This document shows positions 42,201-54,425 of a DNA stretch of 64,000 nt, one piece after another. Source of the stretch: Spinacia oleracea (lineage: Eukaryota; Streptophyta; Magnoliopsida; Caryophyllales; Amaranthaceae). The stretch is taken from positions 5,394,001 to 5,458,000 of the forward strand of contig NC_079490.1 in the NCBI RefSeq assembly GCF_020520425.1, given 5' to 3'. The translations under genes and the position numbers were made by a program. Position 1 is the first letter of the stretch. Every line of letters starts with the position of its first letter. Below the pieces are notes generated by a model. The model saw nothing but the letters and a program-made list of their open reading frames with translations. It was not told the DNA's origin and made no database searches.

Positions 42201-45200
42201 ACCTAATCAAACGTCTGTAATTGCCTCTCTTAAGAACCAACATATGATCTCTACCAAACATGAAATAAAACAAATCTAACCTTAGTGAACCCGGGGCTTG
42301 CAATGACAGCACATCGGACAACATTGAAATCAACATATTTCAGGAAAGCCTGTGACACAAGCATTAAAATGTCACTTTAGTCACAAGCTAAAAATACATG
42401 AAATCACTAGAATTGAGAAGGAATAAATGTAAATAACCTGTAGAACATTCTCAAAAAACTTTTTTAAGGCCTGTAGGGAGAAAAGAAGGGGAAATCAAGT
42501 CAGTTCACACTTGTAAAACCTTAATACCTCATCAACTGCAGCAGTGCATGATATCGTATCTTAAAAATTGTATTTAAAACACATACAGATTCATATCCAG
42601 CAATAGCAGGTCCATGTTTTCGAGGAATGGATACTTCTATCCGAGAACGAGTAAGGGTTACACTGTCAACACAAGTGAAATATATCCATGAAGTCAGCTA
42701 GTTAGAAAATTTCATAATAGGAAAGCAGATATCAAGATTTATAAGAAACAATTGCGGGTAGACCGGTAGAGTACTGCCAGATGATACATCAAGAAGTGAA
42801 TTTTGTACAAGTCCATGCAAACATAATATAGTAGATAAACCTTTTATACAGTGACGTGCAGAAAGAGAAGTAAAAAAATAAAAATAAAATTACAGGAACT
42901 TCACAAAAACCCATTTAAAAAAACATTCAGATTGAAATTGACGTCTAGTCGTCTAAGCAGGGGCAATTCTATCTTGACCAGAGTTACCTAATTCTCTAAT
43001 CACCCCAAGAACCGCGAACCAAAGAAACGAATTATAACATGAAAATGGTACAATTTTGGTCTAACTTAGCAAATTAGGTAGCAAATTGCGTACTCGTACC
43101 CAGTCTCATACTAGCGAATCAGGTAACAGTGATCTTGACCTCACAGAGAGGAAATGGAATTCCCTCACGGACTCAACCAAAACAGCCACAGGAAGAAAGA
43201 TTTCCTTGCCGGTAGAAAAAGGGTGGAAAATCCCATAATGCGCAACAAAGTATAGATTATCACAATGAAAAGCCAAGGAAATCGTAACCAGCAAAGCCAA
43301 AAACCTACTTCGATTTATCTACTCTAGTTAGTTTAGTTCTTCCCTAGCAGCTGAAGCCCCAAATCTTTCTCTCTTAGAGTCAACTCTTTCACTACTTCTT
43401 GCTTAGTGATAAAAAAAAGTTAAAAAAATATGAATGCCACAGAGAGACTCAATTCCAGTAGAAATCCATTCACAAATAAATGACAGCATTCAAAAGGAAG
43501 ATAGCCCAATCTCCTAGATCAAACATATTTGTGACTTTGTTGTGTTGAAAGAGATGCAGCAAGAGATAAGAGAAGTTGATTGAATTAGTTAACCTTTACA
43601 TGCTTCAAATGATGGAGTGAAAAAGTAATGATATGCTACTAACTATACCTTTTACCAACCAAAAGCAAATGTGCCAATCCCTCTTGCATTAATATCACAA
43701 CCAGATCAGCACTTGCAGCAGGATCTGTATAGAGCAGAATCAGCAGATACATAAAATTAGACATACAACGTCGCTAGCAATGGGCCAAATAATGAAATAT
43801 GATTTCAGCACAACGGGACATACACAGTTTTTTTATAAAAAAAAACAATTATCAAAATATTATACCTGCTGCTTGATAGAGCATATCCAACGCCAAGTTG
43901 TCCCAGATATCCTTTAATATCAAGAAAACATAATCAACATGAGCAGGGAAACGAATATGAGAGGCATGACAACATTTCCAAATTAATCTATTTAATCAGT
44001 TATAGATTAACTGCCCACTGAACTAGTGACGCACTTAAATACCCTCCCACAAAAAGAAAGAAATGTGAAGTAATCAAATAAAATTCTGTATGAAAGTAAT
44101 TAGGGAAGGGAAAGTGCCAGACACAATTTCTTGAAAATTCTTTTCTTTCCATTAAGAGATTAATATATGTCGAGGAGTGAAATTTTCCAAAGCTTCAAAG
44201 TTCAAAGATTGATGCATGTCAATAGAAATGATAAACAGAAAAGTAGTCTATGTGGCTTCTTTATAGATAAGGACTGCTCTACTAATCTCCTTGACACAAG
44301 CATAGATATAGTATCAACCTATAAAATGATAGGTCTGCCCCACCCCCAGCCCCCCCAAAACAATAGATTCTGCTTACACCACTTTAACTTTTAAGCAAAA
44401 TGTTTCTGAACAGATTAAAATTATAGCATACCTTCCTCAGCACAAAAGGTCGATGCAGCTCAAGTTCCAGTGTATGAAACGCACCTATCTACAATAAAAA
44501 GCAAAAGAATTCAGCAAACCGTCAGAAGTAAAACATTACAATGCACGTGAAACATTGTTAATAGGCCCTCTTGCAGGTGGTACCTTCACGTGGTCATTTT
44601 CCAGAGTGTTTTTTCCGCGTATACGTAAGACTGAACCTTCTTTTTCATATTCCACAGCCTGCGCATATTAAGAGAAGTAAGGCAATCTCAGAATTATGAA
44701 GATCGAAAGCCTCACTGGTTCAATATTTTTTTTCCTTTCAATCTCCTATGTCAATTCAGGTTAGCCGACCCCAAATCATTTTGGGATTAAGGCTTTGTTG
44801 TTGTTGTTGTTGTTGTTGTTGTTGACATGTAACTCTAACTAGATCGTCTTAGCATATATAGACCCTTTTACAAACCACATAGGTCTTGCTTAAGAAGAGG
44901 CAAATATTTAATGGTGCAGATTTCTGTCAATACAATGTGTTTCAAGGGAATGAACAGAAAGGGGTAAGTGAAAAATCATCATAGACAAAGCAACCCCTCC
45001 CCCCATCCCCTCAACCCTTTTTCTCACTTTCCACCCTGACCTCAAAGCAGGAACAATGTCAAGTAATGAAAGGTTTATTACCTCCACTACGATTTCTAGC
45101 CTAAGTTTCACTCGCTCTGCATCTCTTCCTCCAGAAGCAGCCTCTCTCATAACTTTCCTGAAAAATCAAACAGCCGTGTCACTATGAGAAATCATGCTGT

Positions 45201-46425
45201 CATAAAACTCATAATCATCATACTGCTTCCCTACAAATTCACAAGTTTCTTCAAACACGGCATTAGTCAATCAAGCTTGTTGGGAAAACAGTAAAGACCC
45301 TTGCAAAGTTGCAATGCAGAAGCTTGGCAATATACATTTCCTACTTAAAGCAAGTCTGATAGTGAGCTACAAGGTATTGTAGTTTGGCTTGCCACATTAG
45401 ATTTTCAAGCTACAACACCTTGTAGCTCACTAAGATGAGCATATAAAAGGAAATGGCTAATATATTATTGGGGGAAAAAGAAATATAAATCACCCAACAG
45501 TTGTATTGTCAACAAGTCAAAATTAGATCAAGCAGCCACTTACATGTTTTGTACCTTACCTTTTCTTCTTAAAGTACTAAGAAAATCAAGATTTTCATAG
45601 GCCTGGGTTAAAGGCCACACATTTTAAACCAACTCTGCCTTCAGGCAAGAGCCTCAAAGATGCTTCTCTTTGATTGTTCCATTCAACTATAATTAATACT
45701 CCCTCCATCACAAAACAATAAGCCAAACTTGATCAGGGGAAATGTCTAAGGAATTGAACTTAAATATCAGAATTCACAGCTACCTTCAGTAGTTACACAT
45801 TTAACTCCGCGTCTTCGCCATGTCAAAAAAGTAGTAGTTCCTAGGAATTCTAAGATAAGGGTAATATTTAGGGCAATATAGAAGAGTGCAAAGTTTAGTT
45901 TTCTGAATCTTGTGCCATACTGTTTAGGAATAGAGCAATGAATTATCACTCCTACTATGATAATTTCCAGGCATAATATGTAACAAAATAAATTCCGAGT
46001 CGGGATGTTCAGCCTGCCCAAATCAATTAGGGTTCTCAAATACCCAAAAAATTATTGTGACTAAAATCCCCAAATAATGGAATATCAATTTTGACACATA
46101 CACATTACATTCAACTATTAAATCAACTAAAAAGAACCTGATAAATTGAAATAAAATCAACACCCTAATGCAAATTGAGTCGGGTTATACCTAACAGTGA
46201 CGGCAAGAACAGAATCACCTTCGGCAATCAAATTGTAAGCAATCCACATATCATCCGCTTCATCCGGAATCATCTGTTAAATTCGACATTGCACAAGTTC
46301 AAAACCCCGAATTTCACCAAATTTAACAGCAAAAATACTTGAAATTAACAACCAATCACTCAAAAGAATCTCACCTTGATACTGCCAGGGCCGCCGTGAA
46401 CGTAATCCCGACGGACGATCTTCAT
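39265..46425 (-). CDS. PEL1: PELOTA (Dom34-like) ribosome rescue factor
   Basis: I could assemble 16 GT-AG exons: 46425-46375, 46273-46191, 45157-45082, 44658-44584, 44488-44432, 43911-43866, 43724-43649, 42662-42587, 42470-42438, 42349-42281, 41827-41721, 41234-41162, 41051-41013, 40490-40396, 39875-39769 and 39338-39265. They join in phase to 378 residues, the usual plant PELOTA length. The protein starts [20 protein letters not shown] and ends [18 protein letters not shown]. The N-terminal Lsm-like domain (about 1-130) and the two eRF1-like domains ([19 protein letters not shown] around 200; [13 protein letters not shown] around 290; [20 protein letters not shown] near the end) are clear. 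As expected for PELOTA it has no GGQ motif. With its GTPase partner HBS1 it frees stalled ribosomes in no-go and non-stop decay in the cytosol; in plants PELOTA also affects transposon silencing and virus susceptibility. Introns carry two hAT MITEs, another MITE and a LINE/SINE tail, but splice sites are clean. It looks fully functional. Confidence 0.95.
39502..39661. mobile_element. hAT-type MITE, copy A (160 bp) in PELOTA intron 15
   Basis: The element begins CAGTGTTACCTAATTC and ends GAATCAGGTAACAGTG (imperfect inverted repeats). The perfect 8-bp duplication GTCTAGCT lies at 39494-39501 and 39662-39669. The terminal CA..TG form and 8-bp duplication indicate the hAT superfamily. Confidence 0.9.
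42979..43131. mobile_element. hAT-type MITE, copy B (153 bp) in PELOTA intron 7
   Basis: The same element as at 39502 ('GAATTATAACATGAAAATGG' and 'CAGTCTCATACTAGCGAATC' inside), with the perfect 8-bp duplication ATCTTGAC at 42971-42978 and 43132-43139. The two copies differ by small indels and substitutions and inserted separately in the same orientation. Confidence 0.9.
44735..44825 (+). mobile_element. (TTG)n-tailed LINE/SINE 3'-end in PELOTA intron 3
   Basis: 'GGTTAGCCGACCCCAAATCA' and 'TTTTGGGATTAAGGCTTTG' are followed by eight or more TTG units. It belongs to the same family as 9230-9460. I believe it is an RTE-type LINE or SINE tail. Confidence 0.5.
45347..45442. mobile_element. small MITE in PELOTA intron 2
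   Basis: AGTGAGCTACAAGGT at 45361 pairs with ACCTTGTAGCTCACT at about 45417-45431, and the outer words (GTCTGAT / AAGATGAGC) pair partly. Similar 'GAGCTACAA...TTGTAGCTC' words form the MITE near 53870-54100. Confidence 0.6.
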
Positions 46426-48025
46426 AGTGATAATATGGTTTGATTTTCTCTCTCCTCGTCTTGATTAATCGGGGTTTAGGGAAGAATAAGACGAGGGAAA
46501 ACAGAGGGATTTTGGAATTGCAGAAACAGAGTTGAGAATAGGTGGATGAAGAAAGCCCGAGTTCTCCCTTGGGAGTTCGGATCTTCTCCAATTTTCTCTC
46601 TCCTCCTTTTTCCAAGAAAAGAAAGATACTTTGGAATATCTTTGGTTTGGTTTTATTCTATATACCTTCTCTAAAATGTAAATGGAAATCGGATTCCTAC
46701 TTATGACTTATTATACACGAACCTTAAATTGTACGGAGTAACCATTAAACCAATCCATACTGATAAGTAATTGGTGGTTAGATGTTTGTTGTTTGCGTTA
46801 ATGATTTTGTGTCATTGTTCAATAATGCTTGATAAAAATTAGTCTTTGATTGAAGTGTTTGTGAAAGTTCATTTACTTACTAAGCTCAAATTGGATTCGA
46901 TTATTAGGTGACAGGAATTAATATTTTGTTTGTTAGCTAATCATATAGCGTTGTTAATTAGTTTTATGAAGTATAACCATGTCTGGTAAGATCATTCGCC
47001 AATATGAGAATGTTCATTATCGGTTTTTATTTTTGTTGCTCATTGTTGTTGGAGTGAAGTTTCACAATTAAAATGGAGCTCTACATGTAGAAGGTGGTTC
47101 AATCGGGTGTGGCGAGAAGAACCATAATGTCGAACTGAATGGTGTCGCCAGATTGGATTCGAATTGCATTATGAAACTTCATTGTTCTTTATCTCTTTCT
47201 TGATTCCTTATAACAACTAGCTACTTCGTATATATATGTATCTTACTTCATACTAAATGAATGTCATCTATAATTTATGTTAGTTATGTTCAAGGTTGAT
47301 TCCTTCTTGATTGTGAGATTTCAAATTTTATAACTCTTTGAAATTAATTTTCCTTACTTATCTCTTCGTGTTATTTGCTTGGGATTCTAGAGACATGATA
47401 CAAAAAGGGGTCATGTCGGGCTTCAACACAAAAACTTATTTTCAAATCTGCAAAATTGGTTGTGATGTTCCACTGAATCGAAGTTTCATGACCCTTTTTG
47501 GTTTGGGCATTGACTTTAAGTGTAGAAAAACATTTTATGGGTTGTCCAAACCCACATATTTTCGTTCGGGTCAAATCACTTTTACACTCTTCTTCTTTCC
47601 CGTTTATTTATTATAATATGAGATTATTCATGAGTATACAATTGCATTATATTGAAAAAGATTGACTAGAAGAGTGGTAGATGAAGAAAATGATATATTG
47701 TAAAGCTAATCACGTTTTCTTTAAAGACCGTGACCAACCTTGTCGAAAAAAATAAAGTAAGAAAACATCTTGTCTAAAAATGGATCTATATCTTAATAAG
47801 CCGAAGTCGAATGTCTAAAAAAAACATATAATCTGCAACTTGAATTGCTTCCAGATATATATGTTGAGACTGGACAGAGTCGAATGACTGGAGTAGTTTT
47901 TTATAATGTATGTGTATACACTATAATACACTTCGTATATAGTACTATAAGAGTATTAGGACATGGGTCATTTTAGCCCACACTTGTACGGGTTAAAAAC
48001 TAGCCACGTTAAAACGGGAGAATTA
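46426..48025. other. shared upstream region of two divergent genes
   Basis: PELOTA reads left from 46425; the next gene reads right from about 48750. The first 200 bases are the PELOTA 5'UTR and promoter, with a CT/GA-rich start. The short open frame at 47338-47616 resembles no family I know and I do not call it a gene. Confidence 0.45.
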
Positions 48026-48595
48026 GAGCTGACAAAAATTGACTCAACCCACCAACCCAACTCGAACCCAACTCAATAATAAAGGGTTGGGTCAAGATTT
48101 TCAACCCGTTTAATTAAATGGGTCAACCCAATCCAACCCAACCCGTTTAATTAAATGGGTTGGGTTAGGTTGAAATTTTTAACCCGAAAACAACTTGTCT
48201 AACCCGTTTAAGTTCAAACAAGTATGTAATATAGATATGTAGAATGTTATTTGAATGATTTTATATCACATTTTTCTTTCAACATTGAATAATTATTTGA
48301 CGTTTGATTCATGTTAAATACATATTGAAGTATTACTTTTGCTATGAGATTGCCACACAAAAATTACCTCGCAATTCTATAATCAAGTCAACTTACACTT
48401 AAAAATGGGGGAAAAAAAAACGGGTCAATTTCAGGTCAACCCCTTTATAGTTGGGTTGGGTTAAAAATCTCAGCCGTTTAATTAAACGGATCGAATTAGG
48501 TTGGAAAAATCTCAACCCGATTAAAAATGGATCGACCTGATATCGATCCGACCCGACCCAACCCAACCCAACCCAACCCGACCCAGCCCACTACC
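48026..48595. repeat. AACCC/GGGTT-rich repeat block, possibly a hAT MITE
   Basis: 'CCCGTTTAATTAAATGGGT' occurs twice near 48110-48165 and again in altered form near 48480. The block ends in 'GACCCAACCCAACCCAACCC'. The start TAGAGCTGACAAAA resembles plant hAT MITE termini, but a matching right end is not convincing. Confidence 0.45.
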
Positions 48596-48749
48596 GAATG
48601 CAAGGTAAGCAGTTGCGCGCCCATCTTGCCCATGTCCTGCTAAATTGCTAATCCTTTGAATCTGCATGTTGCATGCATTTACCTTTCTCTCTCTTCTCTT
48701 CCCGCCTCCACCTGTCCCTCTCTCCTTACCTACACGTGTCTCCTTCAAT

Positions 48750-51700
48750 TCGTCTCATCACCCTTGATCATTATCCCTCGCCTCCAAAATGAATCTCTCT
48801 GAAACATTATCATCATCTTCTTCGAATCATCACAAAACCCTATCTAAAACCTTGCGTAAATTCTCTACAAATTACAAAGCTTTAGATTTTCATTTCCTGT
48901 TAAATTACATGGGATCAAGCCTACCCATGTAATTTCAGGTACGTTTCTTCTCATTTTTATGCTTAATTTCTTATTTTTTTTTTCAATTTTTGATTGTGTT
49001 TTAATTATGTACAATTATTAGGGAAAGATTGATGTTTATTCGGGATTTTCTAGTGCTTTTTTGTTTGGATTGATTCCTTTTCATTGCTTTCCTATATACG
49101 AAGTATATGAGAATTATTGATCAGAATTGCTATTATATATGTTAGTGTTGCTGTACTCGTAGCGAATTGTTTTAGATTGACTCGTGTTACTTCGATCACT
49201 GTTGGAACTTTTGAGCCACAAACGAAAAATGATGTAGTCGAGATTTGATCTTAACTAATCTAGTTGACATCGGAAAACTTAATATTAATTTAGGACCCTT
49301 CCATGTAGGTGTTTTAAGTGCGTTTTTGAGGTTGTTGCTAAAAAGTTTTGCAAACTAATATAGTTGACATCTAGAGAAAAAAATGAACATTAGTGAATGA
49401 TTCTTCCTTTTAAGTGTGTTTTTGAGATGGTTAACATAGTAACATTAGTGAATGATACTTCTTTTAAGTGTGTTTTTGAGGTGGTTGCTATATACTTTTA
49501 CAAACTAATCTAGTTGACATCTATCTAGAGAAGTTGAGGTTCCGTTCTATTCGACTTATTTTGCTGTCTGAACTTTTCTGAAATTATCTGAACTTATTTG
49601 TCTGAAACAAGTCAAGTAAGTTGAACATAATAGGGCCTAACATTAGTGAATGATCCTTACAGTTTTTAAGTGCGCTTTTGGAGGTTGTTGCTAAAGACTT
49701 TAGTAATCTAGTTGACATCTAGAGAAAACATTAGTGAATGATCCTTCCGGAGTTCCGCTTAAGTGTGTTTTTGAGGTTGTTTCTAAAGAATTCTAAAAGC
49801 TAATCTAGTTGACAAGTAGATAATTATCATCCGTGTACGATCCTTCCGCTTAAGTGCGTTTTTAAGGTTGTTGCTTAAGGTTTTTACAATCTAATGTAGC
49901 TGACTTCTAGAGTAACATTAGTGTACGACCCTTCCGTTTAAGTGCGTTTTTGAGGTTTGTTGATGCGTTTTTGAGGTTTGTTGATGCACATTATAAAAAA
50001 CATTTGATACTTGTTGTATTGTTATGGGTTTAAGGAACAAGAAAACTTGCCCAGGTCCACAAATGCAGATGGTTAGTGAAAAGTGGAACAAATATGAATC
50101 ATATTTGCAGTCGTGACACGTAAATGCGCAAGTACATTTTGTTTTGCAAAGTAGGAAAATTTGAAGAGTTCGATTAACTAGTCGTAGAACATTCAAATTT
50201 GTTATCATGGAATCTTTCTGCATGCATAAATTAGCATAGTAGGCCAATATACGGTTGAGTATTGGCCTTGAATATGCTGCATTTGTAGCTTCCAAATAAA
50301 ATATGTTGCATTCGTCCGCGGTGCACTTTGCCAAATTATACCTCTATATAGCTAGATTTCATTGAATTGTTAAACTTCCTTTTTCAGGATAGGGCCTCAC
50401 AGGATGGAAGAAATCGAAGAAATTGATCCTGGTGATGAAGAGTGCTGGCAGATGGTGGAGTTCGAGGATTACTCAAAATCCGATGTGAGCAATGGCAAGT
50501 TAAGTTGGATATGGAGAAACGGGGTGAATTTGGGAAAGAAAATGGTGGTGACGGGTGTTGTGGTCTCATCTGCATCCTTTTTTCTTCCCCCTCTTGTAGC
50601 TTTATCTGCTATAGGGTTCGCCTTCTCTGTTCCTGCTGGCTTTGTGATTATCAGCTACGCATGTGGTGAGAAGCTTTTGGACACTTTGCTGCCAATGCCT
50701 TTGCCAACTCCTTATGAAGAATACGAGCCAATGTATAGTGATGAGTTGGTAGAGTACGTGGTTGACAGAGTTGAGATTGACGAGGGATATGAAGAAGAAG
50801 AAAAGGAATTTGAAGAGGATACTAGAAAGGGAATAGAAATGAGGATCGACGTGTCTGAAGAAATTAATAAAGAAAACAGTGATCATGTACAAGGTAGAAG
50901 GTTGTCAGAAATGAGTGAGATTGTTGAAGAAGGGGTGTATGAGGAAGATGATGTTGGGGAATGTATGGAGGATGAGGATCAGCATTTAGATTCTAAAATA
51001 ATTCCTGATATACTTGAAGGGATCGAAGAGGCAGAGAATGAGATTTCCTTGATGAAGAAGGAAGATGGTGGGATTCCACGAGATTCGTTAAGCGCATTTT
51101 CGGTAGAGGCTCAAGAAAGTGGAGAGAATGAGAACAATGTTGAACAAGCAAGGGAAGACTTGGCCTTTGTAGGTGGGGAGAATGAGAATAATGTTGAAGT
51201 AAGGTATGAGGAAGATGTTGGGGAGCAAATAGTTCCTGATATACTAGAAGAAATCAAAGGGGCAGAGAATGATGTTTCTTTAATGGAGAAGGAAGAGGTT
51301 GTGGTTCCATTAAGGGAAGTTGTTGTGGAGAGTCAAGTAGGTGGTGAGGATGAGAACAATGTTGAACAAATAACGGAAGACTCGTCTTTCTTAGGCGGGG
51401 AATATGCGAACAATGTCGAAGTAGTAACAGAAGAAGACATGGTTTTTGTAGGTGAGGAGGATGAGAACAATGTTGAACAAGTAGCGGGGTATGAGGAAGA
51501 TGATGAGGAGCATCCTCAAAAAACAGAAGTTCTTCCCGATGTATTAGAAGGGATTGTAGAGACAGAAAATCAGTTTCCTTTAGTAGATGGGGAGAATGTG
51601 AACAATGTTGAACAAGTAGCGGGGTATGAGGAAGATGTCGAGGAGCAACCTCAAAAAACAGAAATCCTTCCCGATGTATTAGAAGGGATTGTAGAGACAG

Positions 51701-53434
51701 AAAATCAGTTTCCTTTAGTAGAGGGGAAGAATGTGAACAATGTTGAACAAGTAACGGAAGAAATTGCCTTTGTACCAACAAGAGACGGAACAGAAGAGGA
51801 TGAGTATAGGGGAAATGTTGCTGGCTTAGACGAGGAAAAACTAAGAAGCGAGACAACAGGATTGATTGAAAAAATGAGGGATGAGGGTATAAATGACCAG
51901 AAGAAAACAAAAGAAAGTCCAGCAAAGGTAACACCTGAAGAAAATGAGATAGGAGACAAGAACCTTATTGTCATTCCTGAAGAAACTGAGCCAGCAATTG
52001 ATGATAAGGGGGTGATAAATAGCTTCGAAAGTGACGCGAATTCTGAGTATTTAAGTTTTGAAGAGGATGAGAGTGGATTAATGCATGAGGAGCCAAAATC
52101 TGCTGTACAAAATCAGTTAATGGTAAATGTGAAGATAGATGGTGATCATACTGTCACTGATATTCACCAAGGGAGCAGTGCAGATAAGCTAGGGACTTTG
52201 CTTCTTCCCAAAGGTAGGGAAACAGCTGATGTAAGTGGTACAGTGGAACCCGATCAAGTTGCAGATTCATTTGACAAGAAGTCTGAAGGTAATGTTCTGT
52301 ACTATTTAGCTTCAGAGGGTCATACTTCTGGTCAATGTTTGATTTTTTTAAGTTGTCGAAATTGAATATGGTTTATTTGTATGTAGGGGATGACCTGTCT
52401 TTGAATAATGAGGCTGAAGTGAGTGTTGAGTATCGCGAGGTTTTGATTGTATCCTCATTGTCTGTGTCAGAATCTGCATCGGATCAAGGAACTATTTCTT
52501 CTTCTGATAAGGTAACAAGTTTTTGCATTTGGCTTATGTTTGCATGAATATATTATATATACAAGTTTTTTTCATCAGTTGAGATTATCTCATAAGCATA
52601 TTTGAAATTCGCTTTCTCTGTTGGTCTGTAAATTGCTTTGTTGAGACAGTGCTTGAAATCAGGTAGTCTGAACTATTAACGTCATTGCTTCTTCATCTCA
52701 TGGATGTTGAGCATCTTAGGTATACTTTTATGACTTCTGAATCCATCATATGTGTAAGAAACTAAGAACTAAGAAGCTATCTCCTACAGTGGAAGATCTC
52801 AGTCGTTCATTTCTGTGATTTTAGGCCGTTGACTATACGTTAAATAATGATGTTCCTCTCTGAAAATGACAAGATGTACTTCAGGAGTTTTCATCTAGAA
52901 AAATATGCTATTTTTATACCTAATTACCTTTAATAAGTTAGCCTCCCAGTCTATATTGTGACTGTGAGTAAGCTCCATCTTCGATGAATTTATCTGTTTA
53001 GAAATTTATCTGTTATGAACTTAAGATTGAAAGATCTAAACCTTCCTCTTATAATTTTCAACCCCCGTGGGCCCGTGTATATGGATTATATAGGGTAGTG
53101 TCGTATCTTGTTTCTAACAAACTGCTCAATACAAACTGGAATCAGACAAGACGTGCTGAATTAAGGACATTTGCATTCTTGTTGAGTGCTTGCATAATTC
53201 TTGGACTTTTTGCAGGTAAAACCAGATGAGGAGAAGATATGGGAGCAAATCAATGCAATGCGAACCATTGTAGGGTACAAGAACACACCTAACCCTTCAT
53301 GTGAAGAGGAACTGAAAGCTCTTTACGCGTTTACTGGGGTCGAGCCACCAGCAGCCTCGTGCAAGGGCCCTGTTGATCTTGCAGATATCAACGAAAAGCT
53401 TCACTTTTTTATGTCGATCGTCGGTGTCAAGTAA
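48750..53434 (+). CDS. acidic membrane protein with internal repeats, function unknown
   Basis: Coding exons 50404-52288, 52387-52511 and 53216-53434 join in phase (GT-AG) to 742 residues. A 5'UTR intron (donor 48939, acceptor 50387) precedes the ATG; the transcript start is estimated. Residues about 45-95 form two close hydrophobic segments (MVVTGVVVSSASFFLPPLVA and LSAIGFAFSVPAGFVIISYA), suggesting a membrane hairpin. A 500-residue, very acidic Glu/Val/Asn-rich region follows, with motifs such as ENENNVEQ and ILPDVLEGI. It includes two nearly identical 45-residue units (about residues 361-450). The C-terminus is different: KIWEQINAMRTIVGYKNT and EELKALYAFTGVEPP, compact and probably the conserved part. 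I do not recognise the family by name. It could be a plastid or ER membrane protein, but that is a guess. No disabling changes are seen. Confidence 0.75.
49240..49985 (+). repeat. imperfect tandem repeats in a 5'UTR intron
   Basis: A unit of about 85-110 bp with 'AATCTAGTTGACATCTAGAG', 'AACATTAGTGAATGATCCTT' and 'TTAAGTGTGTTTTTGAGG' recurs about seven times in the intron before the acidic-protein gene. A MITE (49543-49637) has inserted into the array. Confidence 0.85.
49543..49637. mobile_element. MITE of the 'GGCTCTGTTCT' family inside the intron repeat
   Basis: GGTTCCGTTCTATTCGACTT at the left pairs loosely with AAGTTGAACATAATAGGGCC at the right, with 'CTGAACTTATTTGTCTGAA' words inside. 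Confidence 0.65.
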
Positions 53435-54420
53435 ATTGTTCTACTATTTAATTAGCCAGTTAGTTGAACATTTTCCTTTTTGGAGTAATAGTTTGTTTAT
53501 TGTTATGGACTTTAGAATATCCTTGTGCAGCACAAGAGTTATGTGTAGATTTGGTTTGTTGTTATTTTAGTTTTGCTTTTGTGTTTTTATAGGAAGATAA
53601 GTAGACTCACATTGTTATTTAAGCAGGAAGTGCATGTGTTTTGTTAGCTAAAGCAAGCTCTATATAACAACTTTACTTGCTGCAGAATACTCTGTGTAAA
53701 GATCAGTATTGTATTATTATCTGCTGATTTTTCGCCTTTCGGTTGCTTATATTTTCGAAAGCCAACCACAGAATGTTCATTTTGTAAATGCAGCAAAGAT
53801 GTCACATGAAATTTTGTTTGTTCGAGACTTGTACGTCTTCAGGAATTAAAGTGAAGAGCCTTTTAGCTAGTTTATAGCAGAGTTGCAGGGATAGCCAAAT
53901 CACACATTGTACAAATTATAGCTCAAATAAATATAGCGTCAAATAAATTAATTATTTAAATTAAATATTATAGGGAGCTACAAATTATTGTAGCCCACCA
54001 ATGTGATAATTTGTAGTTTTAATCAATTGCAGTTAGAAAGTTGATGTGGCAAATGTAGCTATAACATCTTGTAACTCACCATCAGAGTTGCTCTAAACGG
54101 TTGGTTACATTAATTTTTAGTTTCCTATAATATTTGCAATCAGTTCCTTAAGCGTGTGATAGAAATCTTTTCACTAGCGATTGGCTGCTTGTTTAATTTT
54201 TTTTTCTTTTTATAAGTAAATCTTTTCTTTTTATCACTACAAAGTAGACTCGAACGACGGGTTAGATCGGGTTCGGGACAGACTGCGGTCTAAAAATTCA
54301 GCTCATTATGTCGGGCTATTCAGACTGTTTTCGTATTGGAATTAACTAATTTGTAGAATTAAGTTGCCAAATATCCGCCCAAAAAATTATGAAAAAGGGG
54401 TTGGACCGGGCAAAATAGCA
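53435..54420. other. 3' flank of the acidic-protein gene with a decayed MITE
   Basis: The 3'UTR probably runs some hundred bases. At about 53870-54100 'AGCAGAGTTGC' and 'CAGAGTTGCTCT' form weak inverted ends around 'GGAGCTACAAATTATTGTAG', like the MITE at 45347. Nothing else seen. Confidence 0.4.
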
Positions 54421-54425
54421 TGCCT

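Noticed and set aside
47338-47616. 92-codon frame between PELOTA and the acidic-protein gene
   Set aside because: No recognisable domain and unusual composition; no promoter or partner support.
48540-48585. (AACCC)n run as an interstitial telomere repeat
   Set aside because: The plant telomere unit is TTTAGGG; this run is AACCC/GACCC and fits the surrounding GGGTT-rich repeat block.
51254-51934. 226-codon antisense frame in the acidic-protein gene
   Set aside because: It arises from the Glu/Asp-rich repeats read on the other strand and has no ATG context or domain support.
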